Of a stretch of DNA of 64,000 nucleotides, positions 10,586-21,480 are shown piece after piece. Each line of letters begins with the position of its first letter. Position 1 is the stretch's first letter. The notes under the pieces were generated by a model, which had not been told where the DNA came from, ran no database searches, and saw only the letters and a list, made by a program, of their open reading frames with translations. The stretch spans positions 1,351,879-1,415,878 of the forward strand of contig NC_087080.1 of assembly GCF_026151205.1 (NCBI RefSeq). Direction: 5' to 3'. A program made the position numbers and the translations under genes. The DNA is from Bolinopsis microptera (lineage: Eukaryota > Ctenophora > Tentaculata > Lobata > Bolinopsidae).

Positions 10586-12020
10586 ACCCCCTGACCCTGA
10601 CCCTGACCCTGACCCTGACCCTGACCCTGACCCTGACCCTGACCCTGACCCTGACCCTGACCCTGACCCTGACCCTGACCCTGACCCTGACCCTGACCCT
10701 GACCCTGACCCTGACCCTGACCCTGACCCTGACCCTGACCCTGACCCTGACCCTGACCCTGACCCTGACCCTGACCCTGACCCTGACCCTGACCCTGACC
10801 CTGACCCTGACCCTGACCCTGACCCTGACCCTGACCCTGACCCTGACCCTGACCCTGACCCTGACCCTGACCCTGACCCTGACCCTGACCCTGACCCTGA
10901 CCCTGACCCTGACCCTGACCCTGACCCTGACCCTGACCCTGACCCTGACCCTGACCCTGACCCTGACCCTGACCCTGACCCTGACCCTGACCCTGACCCT
11001 GACCCTGACCCTGACCCTGACCCTGACCCTGACCCTGACCCTGACCCTGACCCTGACCCTGACCCTGACCCTGACCCTGACCCTGACCCTGACCCTGACC
11101 CTGACCCTGACCCTGACCCTGACCCTGACCCTGACCCTGACCCTGACCCTGACCCTGACCCTGACCCTGACCCTGACCCTGACCCTGACCCTGACCCTGA
11201 CCCTGACCCTGACCCTGACCCTGACCCTGACCCTGACCCTGACCCTGACCCTGACCCTGACCCTGACCCTGACCCTGACCCTGACCCTGACCCTGACCCT
11301 GACCCTGACCCTGACCCTGACCCTGACCCTGACCCTGACCCTGACCCTGACCCTGACCCTGACCCTGACCCTGACCCTGACCCTGACCCTGACCCTGACC
11401 CTGACCCTGACCCTGACCCTGACCCTGACCCTGACCCTGACCCTGACCCTGACCCTGACCCTGACCCTGACCCTGACCCTGACCCTGACCCTGACCCTGA
11501 CCCTGACCCTGACCCTGACCCTGACCCTGACCCTGACCCTGACCCTGACCCTGACCCTGACCCTGACCCTGACCCTGACCCTGACCCTGACCCTGACCCT
11601 GACCCTGACCCTGACCCTGACCCTGACCCTGACCCTGACCCTGACCCTGACCCTGACCCTGACCCTGACCCTGACCCTGACCCTGACCCTGACCCTGACC
11701 CTGACCCTGACCCTGACCCTGACCCTGACCCTGACCCTGACCCTGACCCTGACCCTGACCCTGACCCTGACCCTGACCCTGACCCTGACCCTGACCCTGA
11801 CCCTGACCCTGACCCTGACCCTGACCCTGACCCTGACCCTGACCCTGACCCTGACCCTGACCCTGACCCTGACCCTGACCCTGACCCTGACCCTGACCCT
11901 GACCCTGACCCTGACCCTGACCCTGACCCTGACCCTGACCCTGACCCTGACCCTGACCCTGACCCTGACCCTGACCCTGACCCTGACCCTGACCCTGACC
12001 CTGACCCCGACCCTGACCCT
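10586..12020. repeat. TCAGGG-type hexamer array, about 239 copies
   Basis: An almost perfect run of CCCTGA, which reads TCAGGG on the minus strand, one base from the metazoan telomere hexamer TTAGGG. Only the right edge has variants (one CCCCGA, one CCCTAA). Minus-strand frames reading Gly-Ser or Arg-Val dipeptides across it are artefacts. The G-rich strand could form quadruplexes. Confidence 0.97.
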
Positions 12021-12049
12021 AACATCAGTGACAACATTAATGTATAACA

Positions 12050-12430
12050 CTGAGGAATGGATATTATTGGTGGAGTTTTAGAGATTATTAAGATCTAATT
12101 ATCTGACTGTTAAGTGTTGTCATGGTAACTGAGAGGAAGACGTGTTGTAATTGTGATATTTAATGTGTCTTGCGATAGTCAAGTGTGAGGCTTTTAAGTT
12201 TTAAAATTATTAAATCTAAAAACTTAAAAAATTACATCATACATGAATTTTAAACCTCACTTATTACATTTTATAACTTATATATTATATAATCCTACGG
12301 TAAACCTCAAACCTGGTAAGTTACCTCCAATAACTGCCTAAAAGCAATGACATTTATATAAAAGAGTTTGTAAAGCTCCTTTCCCAGTCATGTTCAACAT
12401 TATTATATAACAGTATATCTCAAAGCACGC
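12050..12430. other. AT-rich intergenic DNA
   Basis: No exon, repeat or RNA signature seen. Confidence 0.4.
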
Positions 12431-12436
12431 TATACA

Positions 12437-12560
12437 TCCAATCAGAGGGCCCCAATACGACCCAATACGAGCACGTGACGCTCTGGTTAGCCAATAGGAA
12501 CACTCGAAATACGACCACGTGACTCATGTTAGCCAATAGGATCACTCGAAATTAGTACCG
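12437..12560. promoter_or_regulatory. Paired E-box/CCAAT module, candidate promoter
   Basis: Two imperfect copies of a module with CACGTGAC (12472, 12516), TTAGCCAATAGGA (CCAAT at 12491 and 12533) and CACTCGAAAT, preceded by another CCAATCAG. Clustered CACGTG and CCAAT boxes are typical of animal promoters, but no gene start can be linked to this one, so function is inference. Confidence 0.35.
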
Positions 12561-12904
12561 AGAAAGACGGTGTAAAGCTGTAAGCAGCAACACTGCAAGT
12601 TAATATTGCGGGGTATTGTGTACTTTTTTATTTCTGATACTCTTTTACATTAAACTACTTTAGTGGTGATAAGTTTTACTTCGTTTAGTTTGTGAACAGT
12701 GCGGATGTTACTTAAGCTTATTTCAGTTGTATGAATCAAATTTTGTTATTTTAATTTTGTTCAATTGTATTTTTGTTGTTTTCTTGATAATCAAAAGCTT
12801 CGAACAATGACTATCCGAAATATAAAATTTCAGTTTAGAAATGAAAAAATTAACCTTTTCAAATTTTAGGGAGAGGCTAAAATTAATGTAGTAATTTATA
12901 GTTA

Positions 12905-13172
12905 TACCAGATGTTACCATAGCAAAACGTTACCAGATGTTAACCCATAGCAACACGTTACCAGATGTTCCCATAGCAACACGTTACCAGATGTTACCAT
13001 AGCAACACGTTACCAGATGTTACCATAGCAACACGTTACCAGATGTTACCATGGCAACACGTTACCAGATGTTACCATAGCAACACGTTACCAGATGTTA
13101 CCATAACAACACGTTACCAGATGTTACCATAGCAACACGTTACCAGATGTTACCATAGCAACACGTTACCAA
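12905..13172. repeat. 26-bp minisatellite, about 10 copies
   Basis: Unit GTTACCAGATGTTACCATAG plus CAACAC, itself an internal doubling of GTTACC phrases. Confidence 0.93.
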
Positions 13173-13639
13173 ATGTATTGCGAGGTGATTACACAGAACT
13201 GCAAACTGCTTGTAAATCATGTACCTTGGTCAAGGACACATTCTGATAGAACAGATCGAATATTTGATCTTCGAAATTATTCTAAAATCTTTTGAAACCG
13301 ATATAAATCGATGTATTTTCGGACGCTTATTTCAAATCACCCTCCATGACATAGGGTTAAAATGCTCCCCTGACGAGATATTGGCGAAAAATTGTCTCGA
13401 TCACGTGATATGACCGTATAAGGAAGTTGGTTTAATTTATCGTTAAGGTAACTGTTAGTGTTAGAGTTTCAGCATATGCTTTTGTTAAGGATTGGGTTAG
13501 GGTTAGGGTTTGGATCAGATTAGAGGGTTAGGGCTTCGAATAGTCGTTCAGGGCTAGCTAGAGAACGGGTTAAAAAAATCACGTAACAGTCGAGTGTATC
13601 TGTGTATAGTGATTCAATCACCATCCACAAATGTGCAGA

Positions 13640-13700
13640 AGTAGAGTTATCATAGTTACCATAGTTACCATTATAGTTACCATAGTTACCATAGTCTAGA
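13640..13700. repeat. Short TTACCATAG repeat
   Basis: Six or so copies of the 9-mer also seen in the long array at 17.6-18.2 kb, lying inside the interval between the two MITE arms. Confidence 0.7.
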
Positions 13701-13719
13701 TTAATCATTATTAGTATTA

Positions 13720-14051
13720 TATGGTAAATAAGTTAAATCAATCCCCCAATCATGGTGACTAATAGTTAAGTTTACCCCCCAATCATGGTGACTAATAGTT
13801 AAGTTTACCCCCCAATCATGGTGACTAATAGTTAAGTTTACCCCCCAATCATGGTGACTAATAGTTAAGTTTACCCCCCAATCATGGTGACTAATAGTTA
13901 AGTTTACCCCCCAATCATGGTGACTAATAGTTAAGTTTACCCCCCAATCATGGTGACTAATAGTTAAGTTTACCCCCAAATCATGGTGACTAATAGTTAA
14001 GTTTACCCCCCAATCATGGTGACTAATAGTTAAGTTTACCCCCCCCCCCCC
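13720..14051. repeat. 33-bp minisatellite, about 10 copies, ending in poly-C
   Basis: Unit GTTAAGTTTACCCCCCAATC plus ATGGTGACTAATA; the last copy runs into a C tract. Confidence 0.93.
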
Positions 14052-14882
14052 TAATTAGCTATTTAATGTGTACGTTATTCTTGATTTGTAACGTGAGCCA
14101 CGTCTCAACGAAGGTCCACATTAATTTAGCATAATCAGTCTGTGAAAATGGTAGTAGTAGTAGTAGTAGTAACCATGACAACATCAGTCTGTGCAAATGG
14201 TGCTCTCGATCCACATCTAGTCTACAACAATTGTGGACAGAAGAATGGAATTAGTTTGAAATGTCTTTACATAAACCTTTACAGTTATTTGCGTTGTTAA
14301 TCTCATTCCTTTAAATCGGCCAGTAATTTTTTCCTTTTCACCCTTTTGAAAAAAGGCAATAGTGAAAGGTTATGAATGGACGTTTTTGCAGAAAATCGTG
14401 GATTTTGGAGATTGCAGTAGGTGGGTTTGAACATGTCGTGGGTACTTCCGTATGTTACCATGCAACGAAAAAGTTGCGCGCGTGCGAGGATTGCTTGCGG
14501 AGATGTGATGTATAGGGATGATGATTAATCACTCTACACTCGACTGTCACGTGACTTTTTCAACCCGTTCTCTAGCTGGTCCTGTACGACTATTCGAAAC
14601 CCTAACCCTCTAATCTGATCCCGACCCTAACCCTAACCCAATCCTCAGCAAGAGCATATGCTGAAACCCTAACCCTAACGAGAAATTAAACTAACTTCCT
14701 TATACGGTCATATCACGTGATCGAGACAGTTTTTCGCCAATATCTCGTCAGGGGAGCATTTTACCCTTATGTCATGGGGGGCGATTCGGAATCAACGTCC
14801 GAAAATACATCGATTGAAGTTGATTACAACTGTTGGGAGTCCTTTTAGAACAATCTCGAAGATCGACTGTAGAGTGATTTAG

Positions 14883-15825
14883 CACGCTCGGATGTATAGA
14901 TAGCCTGTGATCTATGAATGCGCGGCGCAACTGTGTTTTACTGTATACGATGTAATGTATAATATTAGGTTATAAGCCCAATTTGTCCGTGGCACGCGTA
15001 GTATATCCACCAGCGGGCTATATTTTGTCATCTGAGCACTCGCAGCCCGATGTTACAAGACACAGTGCGCGTCCAGCCCGCTTAAAATACAGCACGCGAG
15101 CAGACGACACTTAACGTGACAAGTAAAAATACAGCCAATATAGCCCACATGAAATTTGTCCAGTAGCGATATATTTTTTTGTCCGGTAGGGCTGATGATA
15201 CATCTCGTGAGCAGATGACATGAAATTTGAACACTGAACAGTGTTATTGATCCACACTTACACACTACACAGTACACTTTAATAGTTCCCACGGCAATAT
15301 GTGGATGTAAAGAATGTATCAACTCTGAACTCTGAGCTGATCACCTTATATCACGCAGGTTGCCATGATTGGCTCATAATTAACACGTGACACACTGTTA
15401 CTATGGTTACCAAATTCGTGGAGACGTTAAGTCTAAGCCGGTGATATTTTTCAGTATCGATAATTGTTTTGTGTTTACCATTTTCAGTTCACTATTTCAG
15501 TTGATAAACCTTGAAATTTAGGCCGACATTTTACGTGTTATTCTATTGTGTTCCCGAAAGATATTTTGCCCTGTTTTTGTTTTGAAACTGCCATTTAAAT
15601 TGATGTTATAAATTTGATCTTTAACTTTCATATTCAATGTCCATGATCAGACTGTGATCTCGAGCTCTCTGGGTTACTACTTTTGATTGTCCAGTCACTC
15701 AGTAGCTGCTACAGAAACTCTAGTAACTGGTTACCCGGGTAACACTGGTTACCCTGGTAACTGATAATGACAACTCACGTGGTAGTAGCAGCTGCTCTGT
15801 GGCGACTGGCGGTGCTTGTTCTGGT
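14883..15825. other. Intergenic; no gene seen
   Basis: Contains scattered short near-repeats (AGCCCG and AAAATACAG phrases, 15000-15200) but no convincing exon or complete element. Confidence 0.4.
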
Positions 15826-16075
15826 TCCAGGGAGGGAGAGAGGTAGAGAAGTAGAGAGGGAGAGAAAGAGAGGGAGAGGAGGAGAGAGGGAGAGGAGGAG
15901 AGAGGGAGAGGAGGAGAGAGGGAGATGAGGAGAGAGGGAGATAAAGAGAGAGTGATAGAGGGAGAGAGGGAGGTAAGGAGAGTGGGAGAAGGAGAAAGGA
16001 AGATAGGGCGAGAGTGAGAGAGTGAGAGAGGGTGAGAAGGAGATAAGGAGATGAGGGAGAGAGGGAGAGAGGGCC
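15826..16075. repeat. Purine (GGGAGA) low-complexity tract
   Basis: Irregular GGGAGAGA and GGAGGAGA runs. Reading the complement gives a Ser-Leu-Pro-rich frame that is an artefact. Confidence 0.9.
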
Positions 16076-16380
16076 TATATTTTGATCGTTTACAATAAAA
16101 TTATATGTACATGAAACAATGAGCTGAAACATTGTTTGATAGCGGCCGGTTTTTCGTTCTATAGTCAGTCATTTTGGCCTGTTCTACATCTTAAACTAAA
16201 AGCAACATGATTTTCTCGTAAAATTTCTGAAATCTTGTACATTAATTTGCTGTGATTGTTGGAAACTGAAGCTTCGTGATAAACGCCCACTTGTGGATAT
16301 ATTACATTGTTGATATATTTGCATTTATAAAACTTAGTAAATGATCATCTAATTAGTGGCATTACAACTACACTTGAGAA

Positions 16381-16550
16381 GCGCCCGCTCATGGATATAC
16401 ACGATATCATTCCTCGCCATGAGGGCGGAACTATCGTATAGCACTCGGGCCCGTTGGGCCCTCCGTGCTATACGAAAATATCTCCGCCTCGGGCTGGCGC
16501 CCTCGTGGAGATATAAAATATTGCACGCGCACGCGCGTGCAATATTTAGT
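16381..16550. repeat. GC-rich hairpin cluster
   Basis: Consecutive perfect or near-perfect stems: TCGTATAGCAC/GTGCTATACGA (16434-16475) with GGGCCC/GGGCCC in its loop; ATATCTCC/GGAGATAT (16479-16514); and AAATATTGCACGCGC/GCGCGTGCAATATTT with a 2-base loop (16516-16547). These GC-rich islands lie in AT-rich DNA. The function is unknown. Confidence 0.8.
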
Positions 16551-16910
16551 ACTGCCCTCAAGGCTGCGGTGATATCTATATGTATTGATGTGTACACGAG
16601 TATAGTTTACCTTTGCTTACAATTTAAGTTATTTGCTTTACAAGTTAAGTTCTTTGGCAATTGGATTGAATTTCAAGTGTTTCCTGTACTTAATGCACAA
16701 TTTATCAATATTATTATCATGAAGATTGAAGTGAGCTGATTGGAGCTTATATGTTATACTTAAGTTTATAGTAAATGTGAAATGGAAACCTAGCGTCCGC
16801 CAAAACGAAACAACGGGCGCAATTCTTGTTAAAAGAATATTTTAGGGATTACTTGCACCATATTTTTTTCTAAATATAACGATACTACCACTTCATAGTT
16901 CATATGGTAA

Positions 16911-17370
16911 TCTAGTAACCTGGTAACCTGGTAACCTGGTAACCTGGTAACCTGATAACCTGGTAACCTGGTAACCTGGTAACCTGGTAACCTGGTAACC
17001 TGGTAACCTGGTAACCTGGTAACCTGGTAACCTGGTAACCTGGTAACCTGGTAACCTGGTAACCTGGTAACCTGGTAACTTGTTAACCTGGTAACCTGGT
17101 AACCTGGTAACCTGGTAACCTGGTAACCTGGTAACCTGGTAACCTGGTAACTTGTTAACCTGGTAACCTGGTAACCTGGTAACCTGGTAACTTGTTAACC
17201 TGGTAACCTGGTAACCTGGTAACTTGTTAACCTGGTAACCTGGTAACCTGGTAACCTGGTAACCTGGTAACCTGGTAACCTGATAACCTGGTAACTTGTT
17301 AACCTGGTAACCTGGTAACCTGGTAACCTGGTAACCTGGTAACTTGTTAACCTGGTAACCTGGTAACCTG
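16911..17370. repeat. CTGGTAAC octamer array
   Basis: About 57 octamers with recurrent TTGTTAAC variants every 5-9 copies, giving a loose higher-order pattern. It abuts a LINE fragment. Confidence 0.95.
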
Positions 17371-17446
17371 ACTAAATCGCTGGTCAGCAGTTTAGGATGT
17401 CTGATGCAGTGTCCCGCCATTTTTAATCTCCTGCTTCGTAACTTAT
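17368..17446 (-). mobile_element. LINE C-terminal fragment
   Basis: The minus strand reads RLKMAGHCIRHPKLLTSDLV, closely matching the post-RT region of the LINE remnant at 26.5 kb (GHCIRRPELLIGDLV). The frame then runs straight into the octamer array, so the array starts inside the dead element. Confidence 0.75.
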
Positions 17447-17566
17447 AATATATAACTTGTAATATATAACAAAGAAAACCCTCATTCGCAATGAACACAT
17501 TTATAATAAAACCTGAACACTCAGCAGGGAGTGTCAACAACTGCAGAGCTCCATCCCTGCTGGAGT

Positions 17567-18233
17567 TACCATAGTTATCATAGTTACCATAGTTACCATA
17601 GTTACCATATTTACCATATTTACCATATTTACCATAGTTACCATAGTTACCATAGTTACCATAGTTACCATAGTTACCATAGTTACCATAGTTACCATAG
17701 TTACCATATTTACCATAGTTACCATAGTTACCATAATTACCATAGTTACCATAGTTACCATAGTTACCATAGTTACCATAGTTACCATAGTTACCATAGT
17801 TACCATAGTTACCATAGTTACCATAGTTACCATAGTTACCATATTTACCATATTTACCATAGTTACCATAGTTACCATAGTTACCATAGTCACCATAGTT
17901 ACCATAGTTACCATAGTTACCATAGTTACCATAGTTACCATAGTCACCATAGTTACCATAGTTACCATAGTTACCATAGTTACCATAGTTACCATAGTTA
18001 CCATAGTTACCATAGTTACCATAGTTACCATAGTTACCATAGTTACCATAGTTACCATAGTTACCATAGTTACCATAGTTACCATAGTTACCATAGTTAC
18101 CATAGTTACCTTAGTTACCATAGTTACCATAGTTACCATAGTTACCATAGTTACCATAGTTACCATTGTTACCATTGTTACCATAGTTACCATAGTTACC
18201 ATAGTTACCATAGTTACCATAGTTACCACTACC
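17567..18233. repeat. 9-bp array (TTACCATAG), about 73 copies
   Basis: Near-uniform CATAGTTAC units with a few CATATTTAC and CATAGTCAC variants. Frames on both strands (Ser-Tyr-His or Met-Val-Thr) are by-products of a unit divisible by three. Confidence 0.96.
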
Positions 18234-18235
18234 AC

Positions 18236-19011
18236 CTTATCTTTCTATTTTGCGAGAACTATTGTAAAGCTGAGTGCATTGCGTGATCGAGCAAAACTTT
18301 GCCGGCTGGGATGTCCTTATTTGGTCAAATTATACCGCTTGCTAGATCGCTTGCGGTTCTCTAGAACCCGCGGTGATCATTTTATTTCTGTATTTTATTA
18401 CAGGTCAGTTTTTTCGCGACAGTGAAAGGTTATAATGGTCTTTAATAACCGGCCATTACGTGAACAACTCGTTCAATCAGAGGATGGATTATTTTGAGTG
18501 TTATTTTTGATCAATTGTCAGAATCATGAGACAGTTCTTACGTCAAATATAACGTTAAAGCTTTATTTTTCTCAACAGCTTTACTATTTTTATATCTATT
18601 GAAAGCAATTTTGAAAGATTTTATTTTTTGTTTGACTGCGCTACTATTTTTGAATTAAATTGCAAAAGGTTTTTATGGATGAAACTTTGCTTGTTGAAGC
18701 ATTTTTATATTTGTTTAGGTATTTTTTATATTGCATATTGACGCGTAGTGGATGGTAATGGTTCAATTGGTTTCAAGCACAGGTCGCTCTCAAATCCAAA
18801 GATAAGCAGTGACCTTCGGTGCTTAAAGCCTCCACTAATTTATTTACCACTGATGTCGGTAGAGTTAGACTCTGCCGTAAAAAAAAATTGTTCTATCAAC
18901 TAATTGTTTTTTAATTACTTTAAGGTCGGATATACTAGATTTAAATATATAATTGTTCTATCAAATAATTTTACTTACATATTTTTAACACACTAGTTAG
19001 AAGAACTTACA
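18236..19011. other. AT-rich 5' flank of the acidic-protein gene
   Basis: No exon seen. It contains TTGTTCTATCAA twice (about 18887 and 18953). Promoter elements are not clear. Confidence 0.4.
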
Positions 19012-19016
19012 ATGAC

Positions 19017-21257
19017 ATGAGTTACAAGAGCCTTGGTAACCTGGACAGTTTGGACATGAGTTCCAGTAACCTAGGTAACCCTGACCCTAACGAGGAGGTC
19101 CCTCCTCCCAGTCCTCCCCCACAATCTGGTTGCTTCACCTGTCTCGCCTGCAGCCTGGTCGGCAAGATAGACACGGAGCTGGCTGCTGTAAGACGGAGAA
19201 TGTTCGTATCTTCTGAAGGGAGCTCCCCGGACCAAATGGATCCTCCTCCCCCGCGAGTGTTTACTTCAGAGACTTTAGATAGGAAGCTGCAGAGTCTGAC
19301 CTCCAGTGAGCATTCCTCTGACACAGATAGTGAGGGTCCGTGTAATATCCAGGGTCTACTCAAGACCAGTGGAGGTGGTAGTAACCATGGCAACAGTGGA
19401 GGTAGTAGTAACCATGGCAACAGTGGAGGTGGTAGTAACCATGGCAACAGTGGAGGTGGATACCCCAGCAGGGATGGAGCACTGTCCGACTATCTGCCAG
19501 ATGATCATGACGTGTTTTCTCCTGTCCTGGTCAGAGAGTCTCCCTCTATCGTCATTGAGTTTATTGATGATACGAGGCTCATGAAGGAGACAGTTGCGTC
19601 AGAAGGCTGTGAAATAAAGTCAAAGTCTTTGACCGATGACAACACACCATTAGAGGATATTGAAATAGTGGTTGATGATGTCGCAGAGATCCATTCACAT
19701 GAAGTAGATGGTCAAGGTGATGTAAGTTTGCAAAATAATGATGAGTCGGAGGATCAGATAAAACAGTTGGAAGATTTTTTCAACGGTTCGGATGGATCAG
19801 GAGATATGGTGACTGATGAAATACTTCAAGAAATTGCGGTTTCCCTGGATGAGGAAAAAGATAAAACTATCTCATTGGACAGTGATTTGCTTCAGTACAT
19901 TGAACAGCAACTTCACAGGAACAGAGACACGGAGACTCCGTCTCAAGATCCAACAGAACCGTCTGAGATCTCCGAGATTCCAGAACCAATTGAAACTGGG
20001 GTGATAGGGTTAGATGATGAGGCGAAAGGTTCGGATAATCAAGAGGAGGACGAGTATAAAGCATTTAGAGAGCGGGCTTCTGAGTTTCTTGTTAATGTCA
20101 CGTGCACTTCTGTTGCTACGGAAACAAGACCATGTTCAACCATGGACGACTGTGGAACTGAGCAAATTCAAAGTGAAGTTTCAGATGGCAGTGTTGAAGA
20201 GGAACTCTTTGAAAGTTCAACTACATATTTTGATCAGGGCGTGGAAACAAGTCGATTGGAAAAAGGATTGTTCGATGATGAAATTGAAAATTGTGATGAA
20301 GTTGAAACTGAAATGGACTTACGAGATACTAGAAATTCTCAATCGCCTGATACCAAAATTGCTCGCGAACTAACAAATGTAGTTTTGTCGAACGTAACCC
20401 AAGAAGATAATATTAACCATAGTAACCAAAAAGATCTTGATTCAGCTGTCGAGTGTGCCCAGGTAGAATCAGACGAAGTTTTATGTAATTCAGCAGCTGA
20501 TTCTTTAGCCCAGGTTTCAATTCATGAAGCTGCTAATATCGTTGTTTGCGAACCTATTGACTCTCCCATTCATGGTTCAACTGACGAAGCTGAATTTGAT
20601 TCTCCGACAGAAGGAGATCCTTCTACTCAGATGATCACACAAAATGAAACATACGATTTATCAGGATTTGGTGAGCCTCTTGCAGACGAGATCTTGCAAA
20701 ATGAAGCCGAGGAAGAGAATATGTTACCTGAATCACGACATCATCACCACGAACTTGACTCGGTGAACCCAAACAAAACTTCTGTCAAAATGGACATACA
20801 GAGCGACGTTACTGTTGATGATAGTCAGATAATGGTAGATGGATCACAGTACCTTACAACTGGTCACGATGAAATAGAACCTGAATTAATCTCCTCAGGT
20901 CCAATGTTCACCCCACCTGAAGAAGAAGAGAACTGTCCACTGCTGTCAAGTGAGGTAGTGGAGGTGAACGAGAAATGTAGAGAGTGGATCAACTCAACTT
21001 CCTCCTGTGATGAGATATTTCACAGTTTTGAAACGAAGACAGACCGTGAGGACCAGGTGGAGACTGATGGTCGAGACATATCCCTGGACATGTTACATGA
21101 GAGAGCGAGGAACCTGGGAATAACAATAGAATTGGCAGGAGGATGTGGAGGGCGCAATGAGGAGAAGATCCAGAGCCCATCGAACTTGAGGAGAAATACG
21201 AGCCAAAGAAATATTAGAGCAAACTCCCGAGACGGACTATCATTGATCCAACGATAG
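19017..21257 (+). CDS. Large acidic, probably disordered protein
   Basis: A 746-codon frame starting MSYKSLGNLDSLD. The ATG follows and overlaps a minimal upstream frame (ATGACATGA at 19012). Near residue 40 is a Pro-rich stretch, then a Cys motif GCFTCLACSLVG. Residues about 120-148 are a Gly/Ser/Asn/His repeat (GGGSNHGNS) made by a 27-base minisatellite. The rest is very rich in Asp, Glu and Ser, with short amphipathic pieces (DEILQEIAVSLDEE, LQYIEQQL). There is no signal peptide, membrane segment or enzyme motif. Codon use and unbroken length over 2.2 kb support a real exon. After the stop, protein-like acidic text continues in other frames, so the C-terminus shown may be wrong. I do not recognise the family; a scaffold or adaptor role is only a guess. 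Confidence 0.7.
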   Translation: MSYKSLGNLDSLDMSSSNLGNPDPNEEVPPPSPPPQSGCFTCLACSLVGKIDTELAAVRRRMFVSSEGSSPDQMDPPPPRVFTSETLDRKLQSLTSSEHSSDTDSEGPCNIQGLLKTSGGGSNHGNSGGSSNHGNSGGGSNHGNSGGGYPSRDGALSDYLPDDHDVFSPVLVRESPSIVIEFIDDTRLMKETVASEGCEIKSKSLTDDNTPLEDIEIVVDDVAEIHSHEVDGQGDVSLQNNDESEDQIKQLEDFFNGSDGSGDMVTDEILQEIAVSLDEEKDKTISLDSDLLQYIEQQLHRNRDTETPSQDPTEPSEISEIPEPIETGVIGLDDEAKGSDNQEEDEYKAFRERASEFLVNVTCTSVATETRPCSTMDDCGTEQIQSEVSDGSVEEELFESSTTYFDQGVETSRLEKGLFDDEIENCDEVETEMDLRDTRNSQSPDTKIARELTNVVLSNVTQEDNINHSNQKDLDSAVECAQVESDEVLCNSAADSLAQVSIHEAANIVVCEPIDSPIHGSTDEAEFDSPTEGDPSTQMITQNETYDLSGFGEPLADEILQNEAEEENMLPESRHHHHELDSVNPNKTSVKMDIQSDVTVDDSQIMVDGSQYLTTGHDEIEPELISSGPMFTPPEEEENCPLLSSEVVEVNEKCREWINSTSSCDEIFHSFETKTDREDQVETDGRDISLDMLHERARNLGITIELAGGCGGRNEEKIQSPSNLRRNTSQRNIRANSRDGLSLIQR
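19367..19460. repeat. 27-bp minisatellite inside the coding exon
   Basis: Three copies of GGTGGTAGTAACCATGGCAA plus CAGTGGA, in frame, encoding GGGSNHGNS. The same AGTAACCATGG phrase is found in non-coding arrays of the window. Confidence 0.9.
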
Positions 21258-21450
21258 AAGAGACTCCAGATTTTAGAAGCATCCACCCTGCCAGCAGTAT
21301 ATCCGATGACCCCGCGGGGACTTACGATAACAGCTGATAATTTGTATCTGAAGTTGATGAGGAACAAACCAAGACTGAGCCTAGTCCAGTAATCCAGAGA
21401 CACTGGAAACCCTCTGTGACTGGATGAGGACGACATGTCAGCGCCCTGAG
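21258..21450 (+). pseudogene. Frame-shifted continuation of the acidic gene
   Basis: Downstream of the stop, a second frame reads PTIEETPDFRSIHPASSISD (from about 21253) and a third reads SEVDEEQTKTEPSPVIQRHW (from about 21346), both in the same acidic, Ser/Pro-rich style as the main frame. This pattern suggests two small indels (real or sequencing) rather than 3' UTR. Confidence 0.4.
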
Positions 21451-21480
21451 GTCCCCGAGGTATCAGCGGTCTGACCAACC

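Larger units (their letters stand above)
13240..14882. mobile_element. Inverted pair of MITE-like arms around a minisatellite
   Basis: Arms at about 13240-13620 and 14526-14882 are imperfect inverted copies of one sequence (shared phrase CTCCCCTGACGAGATATTGG). The right arm alone ends in inverted repeats around AATCACTCTACA, so it is probably a MITE that inserted twice in opposite orientation. Both arms carry short TTAGGG/CCCTAA blocks. Confidence 0.75.

Noticed and set aside
10400..12050. Gly-Ser and Arg-Val repeat proteins of more than 500 residues
   Set aside because: They are translations of a perfect hexamer array, open because six is divisible by three; no start context or unique domain.
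13495..14680. Ancient telomere fusion point
   Set aside because: The CCCTAA/TTAGGG blocks are only two to three units and lie symmetrically inside repeated MITE arms.
15749..16132. Ser/Leu/Pro-rich protein on the minus strand
   Set aside because: Complement of a purine-rich low-complexity tract.
17531..18286. Ser-Tyr-His and Met-Val-Thr repeat proteins
   Set aside because: By-products of a 9-bp satellite on both strands.
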